64,000 nucleotides of DNA from positions 389,382,853 through 389,446,852 of the forward strand of contig NC_092872.1 of NCBI RefSeq assembly GCF_028372415.1, in the 5' to 3' direction. The notes beneath the pieces were generated by a model. The model made no database searches. It saw only the letters and a list, made by a program, of their open reading frames with translations, and was not told the DNA's origin. The translations under genes were made by a program, and so were the position numbers. Of this stretch, positions 44,045-57,196 are shown piece after piece. Position 1 is the stretch's first letter. The number at the start of each line of letters is the position of its first letter. The stretch comes from Notamacropus eugenii. Lineage: Eukaryota; Chordata; Mammalia; Diprotodontia; Macropodidae.

Positions 44045-45580
44045 AGGTTGAACACTCACCCAAAGGTCATAAAATCAAATCCAAGTCCCTATGACTATGT
44101 AGATCCAATAGTCTCTTCACTGTTTACCATGCTGCTTCTCAGTGAAGTAACAACCTACTATCTCTCCTAAATCTTTAAACTTTTGTTTCTTTCATATGAA
44201 TCCAAGGGGTTGGGAAGGGGGAAAGAGACTAAAGACCTAAAGGTATATATTTTTCGAAATTTTGTATCAATTTTCTGGGTCTTAATTCATGACTTTTAAA
44301 CATCTTTAAAATGTTTAATAAAATGTTTAAAATACACTTCTACCACCACAACCACCGCTAATATTTCTAGATGATCAGAAATCCATATGTTCTCCCTATG
44401 ATCTCATGACACCCTGCAGTATGATCAAAATGTCAGTCTTATAGGTTTAAAATTGTTATTCACATTCCAAAAATAACAAATTGAAGGAAGTGATGAGATA
44501 CAATGGCGTACTTCAGCCCCACACAGGCCAACTGAACAATCCATTGCTTCACTGTTGTGTGTTTCTCTGAATAATTGTAAATAAAGTATATGATCACAAT
44601 CTGGCTGACCTTTCTCAGCTGGATCAATAGTCAATAAACATTTATTAAGTGCCTAATTTGCCAAAGGGTTTACAAGTACAAAAAAGAAAAAGTCTCTTCC
44701 CCCAAAGATAACATGCGAAAAGAAGCTGAAAAGCAGAGGGTGGGACATGGTGGAGAAACCACCAGAAGTCCAAAATGAGTACAGCCAGGTGGGAAATAGA
44801 TGGCTGTCCTTCTCCTTGGATGGAAGAGTTTATGGTTCCACGCTCCAGAGGGGCAGAATGCACGGTTAGGGGATGAGGAATAAGACTGATTGGATCTTGC
44901 AAAATGATGAGATTTCCCAGTGATGAATATATTGGAACACAGTGGAGAAGAGAAAGAAAAACAAAATGACTGTTGCCAGAAAAATCAAAAGTCATCTTGC
45001 TTTGGTACATGCAAATGCTGAAAGTATGACTATCATTTATAGCTGATACAACTCACTCTGAAATGTAATGAATCCATCCATGAGTGACAAATGCAGCTTG
45101 GTCATAGACTGTAGTTCTCCCAGACTCAGAATGGGAACTCCCACTTTAAATGCTGTTTAAGTAACTAGAGGAGACTCATAATCTTTCTCCTCTCATACAG
45201 GTAGTTAGTATCTTTTAAAAAAAAAAAAATCTGTGAGAAATGATATAATATTCTGCCACTCTTATTATTGGAGAACTTGGGATAATTGTTGCATTTGCAG
45301 AAGAGGTGAGTGGACTTGTATTTGGAAAAGTGCTTGAAGCCACAGTATTTGATAAAATGACAATTATTTCTGAAGCCTCCTTGGATTTGTACTTCTGAAA
45401 GTACTCCATTCTGTCCCTTTGCCCTGTCCTCCTCCCCAGCCACTCCTTTTCTTTTCCTATAACCTCTGTTCCTTTTCTCTTTCTTCCCAAACCCTTTTAT
45501 ATCTCCCTCTCTTCTCCCATCAAACCCTTTGAAAATAAATATTATTGACACTTAGAAAGATCCCTCCTTTATGGTAATAT
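44045..45580. other. Intergenic; only an L2 3' end remnant recognised
   Basis: At 44625-44710 AATAAACATTTATTAAGTGC and GGTTTACAAGTACAAAAAAG suggest a minus-strand L2 3' end. The open frames in 44.6-45.5 kb show no family hallmarks. Confidence 0.4.
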
Positions 45581-45589
45581 CCCTGCCTC

Positions 45590-46055
45590 TAGTTAATAAT
45601 AATAACTAACATTTGCATAGTACTTTAAGGTTTGCACTATGCTTTGTAAATAGGGGCAGCTAGGTGGTGCATTGGACAGAGCACCAGTGCAGGAGTCAGG
45701 AGGACCTAAGTTCAGATCTCACCTCAGATGCTTGACACTCACTAGCTGTGTGACCTTGGGTAAGTCACTTAACCCCAATTGCCTCATACTGGGTCATCTC
45801 CAGTCATTCTGATGAATATCTGGTCACTGGATTCAGATGGCTCTGGAGGAGAAGTGAGGCTGGTGACCTGCACAGCCCTCCCTCAGTCAAAACAAAGTCA
45901 AGTGCAAGTCATGTCATCATTTCTCTGATGGCCTGGTCTTCAGCAATGAAGGTCGAACACACACAAAAACTACTGTGAAGTGAGTGCTATTGTTACCTGC
46001 ATTTTATAGGTGGGAAAACTGAAACTGAGAGTAATGGTACGACTCATATGTGCTT
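45590..46055 (+). repeat. MIR-like SINE split by a WSINE
   Basis: The left half is TTGCATAGTACTTTAAGGTT at 45612; the right half is GAGTGCTATTGTTACCTGC with GGTGGGAAAACTGAAACTGA at 45980-46030. Between them lies the SINE at 45653-45966. Confidence 0.7.
45653..45966 (+). mobile_element. WSINE/MAR1-type CORE-SINE, full length
   Basis: The head GGGGCAGCTAGGTGGTGCAT is followed by GTCACTTAACCCCAATTGCC, GGGTCATCTCCAGTCATTCT, GAATATCTGGTCACTGGATT, GTCATGTCATCATTTCTCTG and GGTCGAACACACAC. This is the reference copy for the fragments at 13.2 and 55.2 kb and the minus-strand copy at 9.25 kb. Confidence 0.88.
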
Positions 46056-46164
46056 AGTCTTTTCCCTTACCAAAAGCTGTATTTCTATGGAAGCTGCTTG
46101 TTAATTCTAGCCAAGATCCTATAGAAAAGTTCCCCTTGAATGTGTTATCAATTTTCTTGTTTCT

Positions 46165-46400
46165 TCTTAAATAAAATTTTACTGATATTTTGTTTTTCCA
46201 TCATCCACATTTCTCAATGTATCCTTCCCTTCTCTTCTTCCCAGAGAGCCATCCATTTTAACACAAAATAAAAAAAGAGATGAGGGAGGAAAGGAGAACA
46301 GTTCAGCGAAGCTGACTAACATATCAAGAGCCTGGCATTATATAGAGGATATCTAATTTCATCTGAACACTCACTGCTTTAAAGCAATTGCTTTTCTTCC
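46165..46400 (-). repeat. L1 3' UTR fragment, minus strand
   Basis: CCCAGAGAGCCATCCATTTT and CAGTTCAGCGAAGCTGACTA match the 3' UTR blocks at 11.4 and 22.7 kb. Confidence 0.65.
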
Positions 46401-47000
46401 ATGATTATCTCTCAGTCAGTTGTTTCTATAGTAGCTCTTTCAAACACATTCTCAAGTCCCCAAAACTATCCCTAGGCCACCCACTCCTCTCCCTCATTAT
46501 ATGACCTCTCCTACCTCACTGAGAAAATAGAGACCATCCACCTTGAATTCCCTAGTCTCCCCTACTACATGACTCAAAATTGGAAAAAGAAACAAGGAGC
46601 CATGCAAGAAAATTATGGAAGGAAACTTAATAGACTGGTAAAAAAGGCATAAAAATTCACTAAAGAAAAAAACACCTTAAAAAACAGAACTGGCCACAAC
46701 AAAAAGGAGACACAAAAGTTAATTGAAGGAAAAAAAATCTTTTAAAAACAGAATTAGCCAAATTGAAAACAAAAAATATAAAATCCCACTGAAGAAAATA
46801 GTTCCTTAAAAACTAGAATTCACATGTGGAAGCTCATGACTACATGAGACATCAAGAAACAATAAAAGTAAAAAATGAAAAAGTAGAAGAAAATGTGAAA
46901 TAACAGAAAAATGACTGGAAAATAACTCAAAGATAGATTACATTAAAATTATTGGACTACCTAAAAGCCATGATCAGAGAAAGAGCCTAGACATCATATT

Positions 47001-47231
47001 AGGCGGCTAAGTGCACAATGGATAAAAGAGTGCCAAGCCTAGGGTCAGGAAGACTCATCTTCCTAAGTTCAAATCTGGCCTCAAACACTTGCTAGCTGTG
47101 TGATTGTGGAACCCTTTTGCCTCAGTTTCTCATCTATAAAATGAGCAAGAGAAGGAAATGGCAAACCATTCTAGTATCTCTGTCAAGAAAACCTCAAATG
47201 GGGTCATGAGTCAGACATTGCCAAAGAACAA
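47001..47231 (+). mobile_element. RTE-tailed tRNA-SINE inserted in L1 ORF1, exact TSD
   Basis: The head is AGGCGGCTAAGTGCACAATG; the tail is GGAAATGGCAAACCATTCTA, ATGGGGTCATGAGTCAGACA and TTGCCAAAGAACA. It is flanked by an exact 12-bp duplication AGACATCATATT at 46989-47000 and 47232-47243. Removing the insert restores continuous L1 ORF1 text. Confidence 0.9.
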
Positions 47232-47480
47232 AGACATCATATTTCAAGAAATTATCAAGGAAAACAGCCAGCATATCTTAAATCCAGAGGATAAAAGAGA
47301 TTTAAAGACTCCACTGATCACCTCCTGAAAGAGCTCTCAAAATGAAAACTCCCCAAAAGCCAAATTCCAGAGCCTCAAAGTCAAAGAGAAAATATTACCA
47401 GCAGCCGGAAAGAAATGATTTAAATATCGTGGAGCCACAGTCAGGATCACACAAGATTTAACAGCTTTCATATTAAAAGG

Positions 47481-49133
<1,653 letters not shown>

Positions 49134-50944
49134 GGAGTGTAAGGCTTGGAATATCATTACAGAAGGCAAAGGAGCTAGCATAACAATAAAGAATCACCCA
49201 CCCAGTAAAACTGAGTATAATCCTTCAGGGGCAAAAATGGACTTTTAAACATTCCTGATGAAAAGACTGGAGCTGAAGAAAAAATTTAACATTCAAACAC
49301 AAGACTCAAGAGAAGCATAAAAATGTAAACATAAAAGAATAATCATAAAGAACATAGTAAGTTAAACTGTTTACATTCCTATATGGAAAGATCGTGCATA
49401 TAAATTCCTAAGAACTTTATTATTATTAAGACAGTTAAAATGAGTTTACATAGTCAGAGGGCATAGTCGTGAGTCAATTATATTGGAATGATCTCAAAAA
49501 AAGAAGGGGGAGAGAAAAAGGGATGCACTGAGAGAAGGGAGAAGAGAAGAGTAGAATGAGGAAACATTTCTCACATAAAAGAGGCACACAAGGAAGAGCT
49601 TTCACAATGGAAGGGAAAATGGCAGAGGGACAATGCTTGATTGGAACTGATTCAAAGATGGAAGAATATGTATATATGGTTATGTATAGAAATGTAACTT
49701 AACAAGACATAGGAGGTTGAGGGAATTAGAGCATACAGGAGGATTATAAAAGAGAGGCCAAATTAAGGGGTTAGTGATTAGAAGCAAAACAGACCTTTGA
49801 AAAAGAACAGTATAAAAAGAAAGAAGAAACAGAAGAAAATGGAATGGAGAGAAATACACAGTAATCATAACTATGAAGATTAAGGCGATGAGTTCACCCA
49901 TTAAACAGAAGCAGATAGCAGAATGAATCAGAAACCAGAAGTCAATAATATGTTGTTTACAAGAGACACACTTGAAACAGAAAGACACACAATTAAAATA
50001 AAGAGCTGAAGCAGAACTAATATGCTGTAGCTAAACTCAAAAAAGGCAGGGGTAGCAATCATGATCTCAGACAAAGCAACTAATTAAAAGGGACAATTCA
50101 GGAAATTATGTTTTGCTAAAAGATATTAAAGACAATGAAGTAATATAAAATAAAATCATAACAAGTTTTTCTGATAAAGGCCTCATTTCTCAAATATATA
50201 TTGAGCATAGAACTGAATCAAATTTATAAAAATAAGAGCCATTCCCCAACTGATAAATGGTCAAAGAGTATAAAGAGGCAGTTTTCAGAAGAAGAAATCA
50301 AAGCTATCTATAGTCATATGAAAAAATGCTCTAAATCACTATTGATTAGAGAAAGGCAAATGAAAACAACTCTAAGGTACTGCCTCACACCTATCAGAAA
50401 TGACCAATGCTAGAGAGAGTGAAGGAAAAATAGGCATGCTAATGAGCTGCTGGTGATGTGGCATATGATCGTGATGGAGTTCACTGTGGGAAATGCCAAG
50501 GGGGTGATTTCAGAATAACATGGCAAGACCTATATGAATTGATGCAAGGTGAGGTGAGAAGAACCAGGAAATCATTGGGCACAGTAATATCAAAGTGGTA
50601 ACAATGATCACCTGTAAAAGATTAGGCTACTCTGATCAAGTCAACTCTGACTGGCTACAATCAGTTCCAAAGGATTCATGATGAAAAAAATGCTATCTAT
50701 CTCCAGAGCAAGAACTGGTGAACTCTGAGTATAAATTGAAGTAGCATTTTCTCACTTTTTTTATTTTTCTTGCTTTAAAAAAGTATATGGCTAATATTGA
50801 AATATGTTTTCCATGATTTCACAATATATTGCTTGTCTTCTTTGTAGCTTGAGGACTGAAAGGGAAGGAGAGTATTTGGAATTCAAAATTTAAACAGAAA
50901 AGAATTCTTTAAAATAAATAATTAAATAATGGTTGTTTGGGGTT

Positions 50945-51105
50945 TTTAGTTACTTTGTATTCTTTTATCTGTACAAATGTGGCACTCCCCCTAATAGAAT
51001 GTGAGCTCTTTGAAAGGAAGAACTGCCATATTTTTCTATTTTGTATTCCCAACAGCCCAATGTCTTACACATAATAAGGAATTAACAAATGTTTACTGAA
51101 TTGGA
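50945..51105 (+). repeat. L2 LINE 3' terminus
   Basis: GAATGTGAGCTCTTTGAAAG, GTATTCCCAACAGCCCAATG and AACAAATGTTTACTGAATTG. Confidence 0.7.
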
Positions 51106-51454
51106 TTTAAGAGGATGGGAATACATCAGCATATGAAACTGAACTGCAGGTTCCCAACCAATAAGTCGTTTGTGGAACTATTCCAACTTCTGCTAGTACC
51201 TTGAGTTCCTGTCTGCCCCCAGCTGCCAGTTATGACTAGCTAAAGAGATTGTCAAGGAAACAGCCAACAGAGAGAGAGAGAGAACTGTCAGGTGCTGGGG
51301 CTTATGTGGCTCTCTGCCACTGAAGTCATTATGACATATGTGGGGAAACCAAGCCAGAGCAGAGTCAACATTCAAAAGTATCTGGAAACTATTAGCAATT
51401 TTGTGCCTCTTAAAAAGTAATAATAATTATATTATCCCAAATTCTAAAAAAATT

Positions 51455-51722
51455 AAGGTAATAGCTAACATTTTTACAGTGCTTAGTATATGCCCTGGCT
51501 AAGTGTGCTAAGTGCTTTACAAATAACTCATTTGATTCTTACAACATCCCTAAGGAGTAGGTGCTGTTATTATTCCAATTTTAGAGATGAGAAAACTAAG
51601 GAAAACAGAGGTTAAAGCACCCAGGACTGCACAACTAGGAAGTATCTGAGGACACATTTAAACTCAGGTCTTCCTGTCTCCAGACCAGGCATTCTATGCA
51701 ATGGGCCACCTAGCTGTCTCTG
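51455..51722 (+). repeat. MIR-like CORE-SINE
   Basis: GTGCTAAGTGCTTTACAAAT, TTAGAGATGAGAAAACTAAG, CTCAGGTCTTCCTGTCTCCA and GGGCCACCTAGCTGTCTC in order. Confidence 0.8.
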
Positions 51723-51724
51723 AA

Positions 51725-53190
51725 GGTCACTCTGCCCTCAAGTTATCTATATGAATTTTTAAATGCATGCTTTTGGGTGGCCAGAAAGACCATATTTTTT
51801 GGTTCATACAATTATTTTGGCAAGGGGATCTTAGAATTCTGGAATTCAACTTCATTTACGCCATGGGTAAAGAATGTAGACAGGTTGCAATTTCATATCT
51901 ATAAAGCTAACAATCAAGCATTTATTAAGTACCTACTGTGTGCCAGGGACAACCCATTAGCAATCAGTCCCTTTCTGAGTAGAATGTAGCAATCCAATTT
52001 GAGGGAAGAAATGAACACCTATTTTGGCTGTGTCACTGTGTCAAGGATATACTAAGCCCCATTAACAGGCAACAAAAATATATCACAAGCTTATCAGAAA
52101 CCAGAGTAGTAACAGTGCAGAGATCTGGTACAAGTATATATATATTTATTTCACTGCAGGGTTTGGGTATACTTAGTTTAAAGAGCTAAACATTCTTTCC
52201 CATTACACCTCTCAGAGCACATTTGCCAAAAGAGCATCCATGTCAATCCAGATTAAAAGCAACAACAAATAAGAAATAAGGAGGGCCCCTTGGTGCCTTC
52301 TATCCCCAGTTAGTTTCATGATAAGAAGCTTGCGTTTATCCTTCAAGCCTTTCAGTCAGGCCTTACAGAATGCCTAGGTAGCCTTCCTTTTATTGTTCCC
52401 CAAAACACATTAATATGATAAACTGTGAACTTGAAATTCTCTCCAAGCAAAGAAAAGATTATGATTCACAGGGAAGGAGCATTTATTATCCTGATGCATG
52501 TGGGAAGCCCTAAAACTCTGTGTGTCTGGCTGGCTGGCCGGCTGGGGAAACTTTTAAAATACTTGTGCTTGAGTGAGGCTACCCTACTACATGTGTTCAG
52601 AACAACTTACGTAACTTTACAGCTACAAAACACCTAATTCCATTGATTCTTTCTGGTAATGGATGGATTTTGATGACTTAAAATGCCCAAAAGGTGATAG
52701 ATCCTCTTCATGAACGTAACTCAGGACAAGGCTTAATGATCACTTTTGAATGATCCGATGAACACAAACTCAAGATTCCCTGACTCTTATTTGTCAACCA
52801 TTGGTTGCTAATTGTATCTCCAGGTGGTTCAGCTTGTGGTATTCAAGGGTAGCAAGAAAAAGGCTTTGTAATATATCACAGATGGACCTCACTTTCCGCA
52901 GTGTTACTGGAAAACCATGTGTAAAACCCAAATTTTTGAAAATTGAATTTAAATGAAGCTGGGAGGCCTGCTACTTAAAGGAAACATAGTAAAGCCTTTC
53001 CCAATGTGAGTGTCCTAATTTCTCTACTTCCCTGAGATAGCCCAAAGCAGAGGTAAGAGGTAATATTTTATTTTCTCATAATTTTCATAAAGCTGATAGG
53101 TTGACTGCTCAGAATTAGTGTTCTTAGCTCACTTCTTGGACTCAGGTTAGGATAAGAGCTTCAAATAGTATCATGTTCTTACCTCCAACA
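51725..53190. other. Intergenic, no gene recognised
   Basis: A short minus-strand L2 end (GCATTTATTAAGTACCTACT, 51917) is the only named repeat. A GCTGGCTGGCCGGCTGG run at 52530 is locally GC-rich. Confidence 0.45.
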
Positions 53191-53194
53191 ACCC

Positions 53195-53625
53195 AACTCA
53201 AGGATGGGAATGACTGGAAAAATTATGGTATCTTAATGTTATGGAATGCTGTTATGACAAAAGGGATGCTTTTAGAGAAACTGAAAAAGATTTGAAGAGT
53301 GGAGTAAGGAGAACCAAGAGAACAATTTTATACAACAGAATTGTAAAGATGAGAACTTTTAAAAGACTTAAGAATGCTTATCAAGATTCCAGAGTACCAA
53401 TGATGAGGAATGAGGAATGAATGCCACTCTCTACCTGACAGAGAGGAGATGGACTCAAGTATACAGAATGAAACATACATTTTTGGATTTAGGCAATTTC
53501 TTTTGTTTGACTATGTATATCTGTTAAAAAGTGGTGGATTTTTTTTCTCTTTCCCAGAAAGGGGGAGAAAATCTATATCTGCTCATTGGAAAAAATAAAT
53601 TTGGCAAAGAATTAAAAATTGAGGG
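53195..53625 (+). repeat. L1 3' UTR copy 1
   Basis: GGGAATGACTGGAAAAATTA, GAAGAACCAAGAG-type text, CTACCTGACAGAGAGGAGAT and AATGAAACATACATTTTTGG, then an A-rich end (GGAAAAAATAAATTTGGCAA). Directly followed by a second L1 3' end. Confidence 0.7.
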
Positions 53626-54186
53626 GATACCCATCAACTGGGGAATGACTGAACAAGTTGTGGTATATGAATGAAATGGAATACTATTGCTTCATAAGAA
53701 ACAGTGAGCAAGTGAACTTCAGAAAAACCTGGAAAGACATACACGAACTGATGCTGAGCAAAGTGAGCAGAACCAGGAGAAGTGTGCTGTACACAGTAAC
53801 AGCAACACTGTGCAATGACCAGCTTTGTTAAACTTAGCTCTTCTGAGCAATGCAATGATTTACGACAATTTTGAAGGCCTCATGAAGAAAAATGCTATCC
53901 ATATCCAGAGAAAGAACTATGGAGTCTGAATGTAGACTGAAACATACTATTTTCTCTTTCTTTTGATTTTGTTTTTTCTTTCTCATGACTTTTCCCTTTT
54001 GTTATGATTCTTCTTTCACAACATGACTAATGTGGAAATGTTTAATATGTTCATATATGTATGGCCCCTATATCAGATTGCATGCCACCTTGGGGAGGAG
54101 AGAGTGGAGGGAGGGGGGCAGAATTTAGAATTCAAAAATCTTATAAAAGCAAGTGTTGAAAACTAAAAATAAATATTTTTTAAAAA
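53626..54186 (+). repeat. L1 3' end copy 2
   Basis: ACTGGGGAATGACTGAACAA, GTTGTGGTATATGAATGAAA, GAGCAGAACCAGGAGAAGTG, CTTTCACAACATGACTAATG, CATGCCACCTTGGGGAGGAG and terminal AATAAATATTTTTTAAAAAA: the complete 3' end of marsupial L1. Confidence 0.85.
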
Positions 54187-54284
54187 AGAATTTAAGTTGA
54201 AAATGAACTGACTCAACCTTTGTCATTCATAGGACTCTTGAGAGTGTGAACCTCAATCAAAAGTACTTCATTCATCAATTATGA

Positions 54285-55145
54285 TTGACTTAGCTCTTCT
54301 CAGCAATACAATGATCCAAGACGGTTCCAAATGACTCATGATGGAAAATGCTATGCATCTCCAGAGAAATGTGAATGCAGATTAAAGCATACTATTTTCT
54401 TTTTTCTCCCAAAATTTATGTTTTCAGTTTTCAACAATCACTTCCATAAGTTCCAAATTTTCTCCCCTTCCTTCCTGCCTCCTTCCCCAAGATGGCATGC
54501 AATCTTAAGTGGGCTCTACACATACATTCCTATTAAACACATTTTCACATTAGTCATGTTACATAGAAGAATCAAAACGAATAGGAGAAACCATGAGAAA
54601 AACCAAACATAACAAGAGAGAAAATAGTCTGCTTCCTTTTGCATGCCAACTCCATAATTCTTTCTCTGGATGTGGATGGCGCTTTGCGCACTTTGCATCC
54701 TTGAGTCCTTTAGAAATATTTAAGGCATTGGTGTGAAGGGCTAAGCCTGTCAAAAACAATCCTTGCACATTGAGGCTGTTACTGTGTATAATGTTTTCCT
54801 GGTTCTGCTCACTTCACTCAGCATCAGTTCATGTAAGTCTTTCCAGGTTTTTCTGAAGTCTGCCTATTCATCATTTCTTTTAGCACAATAGTAGAGCATA
54901 TTATTTTCACTTTTGTTATTTTTTTCCGTTGTTTTCCTTTTGTTCTGTTTTTTTCTTTCACAACATGACTGATATGGAAATGTGTTTCACATGATTACAC
55001 ATATATATAACCCATATCAAATTGCTTGCTGTCTTAGAAAGGAGAAAGAGGGGGGAGGGAGAAAACCTGGAACTCAAAATTTTATTTTAAAAATTGAATG
55101 TTAAAAATTGTCTTTACATATAATTGGAATAGTAAAATGCTATTT
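54285..55145 (+). mobile_element. L1 3' end, plus strand, split by an inverted L1
   Basis: The left part is CTTAGCTCTTCTCAGCAATA with GAATGCAGATTAAAGCATAC. The right part starts at 54909 (CACAACATGACTGATATGG at about 54959, CAAATTGCTTGCTGTCTTAG) with the terminal GTCTTTACATATAATTGGAA. The two halves are contiguous L1 3' UTR once 54400-54894 is removed. Confidence 0.82.
54400..54894 (-). mobile_element. Inverted L1 3' end nested in another L1, with TSD
   Basis: A minus-strand L1 3' UTR: the + strand shows TTTCAACAATCACTTCCATA, CAAGATGGCATGCAATCTTA, AACTCCATAATTCTTTCTCT, TCCTGGTTCTGCTCACTTCA and TTCATGTAAGTCTTTCCAGG. A T-run marks its poly(A) at the left. It is flanked by 14-bp repeats AGCATACTATTTTC (54386-54399) and AGCATATTATTTTC (54895-54908), one mismatch. 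Confidence 0.85.
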
Positions 55146-55194
55146 AAAAAGAGGGAGGGAAAGTACTTCATCCCTATGGACAAACTCCATATGG

Positions 55195-55432
55195 CTAGCA
55201 AACTCCCAAGTAAAGGCCAGCCTAAAAAGGCCAAGGTCTCCCATTGCATCTTGGGCCATCTCCAGTCATCCTGATGAATATCTGGTCACTGGACCCAGAT
55301 GGCTCAGGAGGAGAAAGTGAGGCTGGTGACCTTGCACAGCCCTCCCTCACTCAAAACAAAGTCAAGTGCAAGTGAAGTCATCATTTCTCTGATGTTATGG
55401 TCTTCTTCTAAAACAAAGGACAAAGACAGACC
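55195..55432 (+). repeat. WSINE/MAR1-type CORE-SINE, 3' part
   Basis: GGCCATCTCCAGTCATCCTG, GAATATCTGGTCACTGGACC, CAAAACAAAGTCAAGTGCAA and GTCTTCTTCTAAAACAAAGG; head missing. Confidence 0.85.
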
Positions 55433-55439
55433 ACATCTA

Positions 55440-55935
55440 GGACTCTCATCCTCATCCACCTCAGCCCAACCTCTCCTAAATCGCAAGTTAGCTCTGTTCT
55501 CCCCTTCCATTGTACTGTCTTGAACCCAATTCTAACACTAACAATTCCTGTCAACTCTCATGCTCTTTCCATCTCTTGGCAATCACAGTAATTGTGGATT
55601 CTTAAGTTGAGACAAGTGAGGGGTGGATGAAAGGATGTTCCTCTTCCATCTCTTCTTTTGCTCACTGGACCACATACCCTTGTTTAAAAGATACAGTGGT
55701 TCCCTTTGCCTTTAGACAAAGTATATAAACCTTTTGTCATTTTAAAGACCTTCGCATGATATGGCTCCAACCTTTTTAGAAAGGCAATGTGGTAAATGGA
55801 TAGAGCATGGGACTTGGAGTGAAGAAGCCCTTGGATTTGAGTTACACTCCTGTACCTCACTTTCCCCATCTGCAAACCCTCACAGGACTGTTGTGAAGAT
55901 AAAATAATAATGATTTTTGTAAATCTTAATGTATC
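55440..55935 (+). repeat. L2 fragment followed by a tRNA-SINE
   Basis: The L2-type text (CTCACTGGACCACATACCCT, CAGTGGTTCCCTTTGCCTTT) runs to about 55770. A SINE then starts (GGCAATGTGGTAAATGGATA, GATTTGAGTTACACTCCTGT) and ends near 55935. Confidence 0.6.
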
Positions 55936-56529
55936 ATGTTGTAAAATTAATGTAAAGTTAATGGTGGGTGAGAAGAAGAGTTAAAGATCTTTCCCACTCA
56001 TTAATAAGCCTCAGACACCTTTTGTTAATTTCTAACGAGGTACAGGGTCACAAGGGTATTGCACTCCAGCCGGAAAAGAGTATATATACTCTCTGAGGTG
56101 AGGTTTTGCTTTGGGGCTTGTTTTTTGGAAGAAGGTCGGTGTGCCAGTTGAGACTCTGGGTAGCTGCTAAGGAGTGGCTTTGAAAACCCAGGTGTTGGTG
56201 CTTCTCTCTCTGGTAATGATATATGTGTTGTCTTTGTCAGACAGTTAGAAGCCCTGTCTGTTGGTCTTTCTGTTTGTATTTTCTCTTAAGTTCAAGGTGC
56301 TGACTTTTTCATGTGAACTAAGTGAATGACATGTGCTTGATTAAAGTAGATTGTTGACTCCTCAAAAGCTGCCTTTCCTTTTAGAAAAGCGGATCCAAGA
56401 GCCTGTACAGCAGGCCCTCCTGTGTATGCCGGGGTCCTTGCTGTTATACATATGTGAGCTATTATTCGGCCTCCCACCCTCCAAGTTCCAGCCAAACCAA
56501 CTTTTTGCTGTTGCCCATCCTGAGTCTCC

Positions 56530-56826
56530 TCTGTACATGCCTTTGGGCAAGCTGTATCCCATGGCTGGAATGCTGTCTCTCCTCTCTGCCTCTAGAAAGC
56601 CTTAACTCTTTTAAAGACTCAACCTTTGAGCCACACCTCATGCCAAGTCTTGCTTGATGACCTCAATCATTTGGGCTTCCCTTCATTACTTTGTATCCAT
56701 TTTGTGTTTACTTATCTATCTACATGTTCTTCTTCAATAGAATGGAAGCTCTTTGAGGAAAGGCCGATTTTCACTTTCATCTAACATACAGTTGATGCTT
56801 AATAAATGCTTGTTTAACTGAATGGT
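56530..56826 (+). repeat. L2 LINE 3' end
   Basis: GGCTGGAATGCTGTCTCTCC, ACTCTTTTAAAGACTCAACC, GAATGGAAGCTCTTTGAGGA and GCTTAATAAATGCTTGTTTA in canonical L2 order. Confidence 0.8.
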
Positions 56827-57061
56827 AAATATAAGGAAGATGCTCTCCAGGAAGTTCAAATAGTATCAAACCAGAGGGACATCAAGTACTCTGGCTTTGA
56901 TTATAGTCCAATATCATGCCTTCTAGAACTAAAGTTTTAAAAAAGCTGATTTTTCTTTTTAATCCACATATTACTATCAAATTCACACATCACAATTATC
57001 TATTCTGATTGATAAGAAAAGTTTGGCAAGATACCATTCTACTTATTCTCTAGAATGGATT

Positions 57062-57196
57062 CTTATCCTCCTGTGTCATAGGACCCTTCTGGCAGTTTCC
57101 TGAACACTATCAACTCCTCAAAATAATGTTTTTAAGTGCACAAACTAAAATGCACAGGAATTGAAACAAAATAAATTATACTGAAATACAATTATC
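57062..57196 (-). repeat. Interspersed repeat family B, copy 3
   Basis: GTGTCATAGGACCCTTCTGG, CTCAAAATAATGTTTTTAAG and TATACTGAAATACAATTATC are the family B blocks in the orientation of 14565-14785. Confidence 0.65.

Noticed and set aside
44645..45010. 121-codon minus-strand frame
   Set aside because: Begins in an L2-like remnant; no recognisable domain.
45165..45551. 128-codon minus-strand frame rich in Lys, Gly and Arg
   Set aside because: Reverse of a T/C-rich tract; the basic composition is a base-composition effect. No motif seen.
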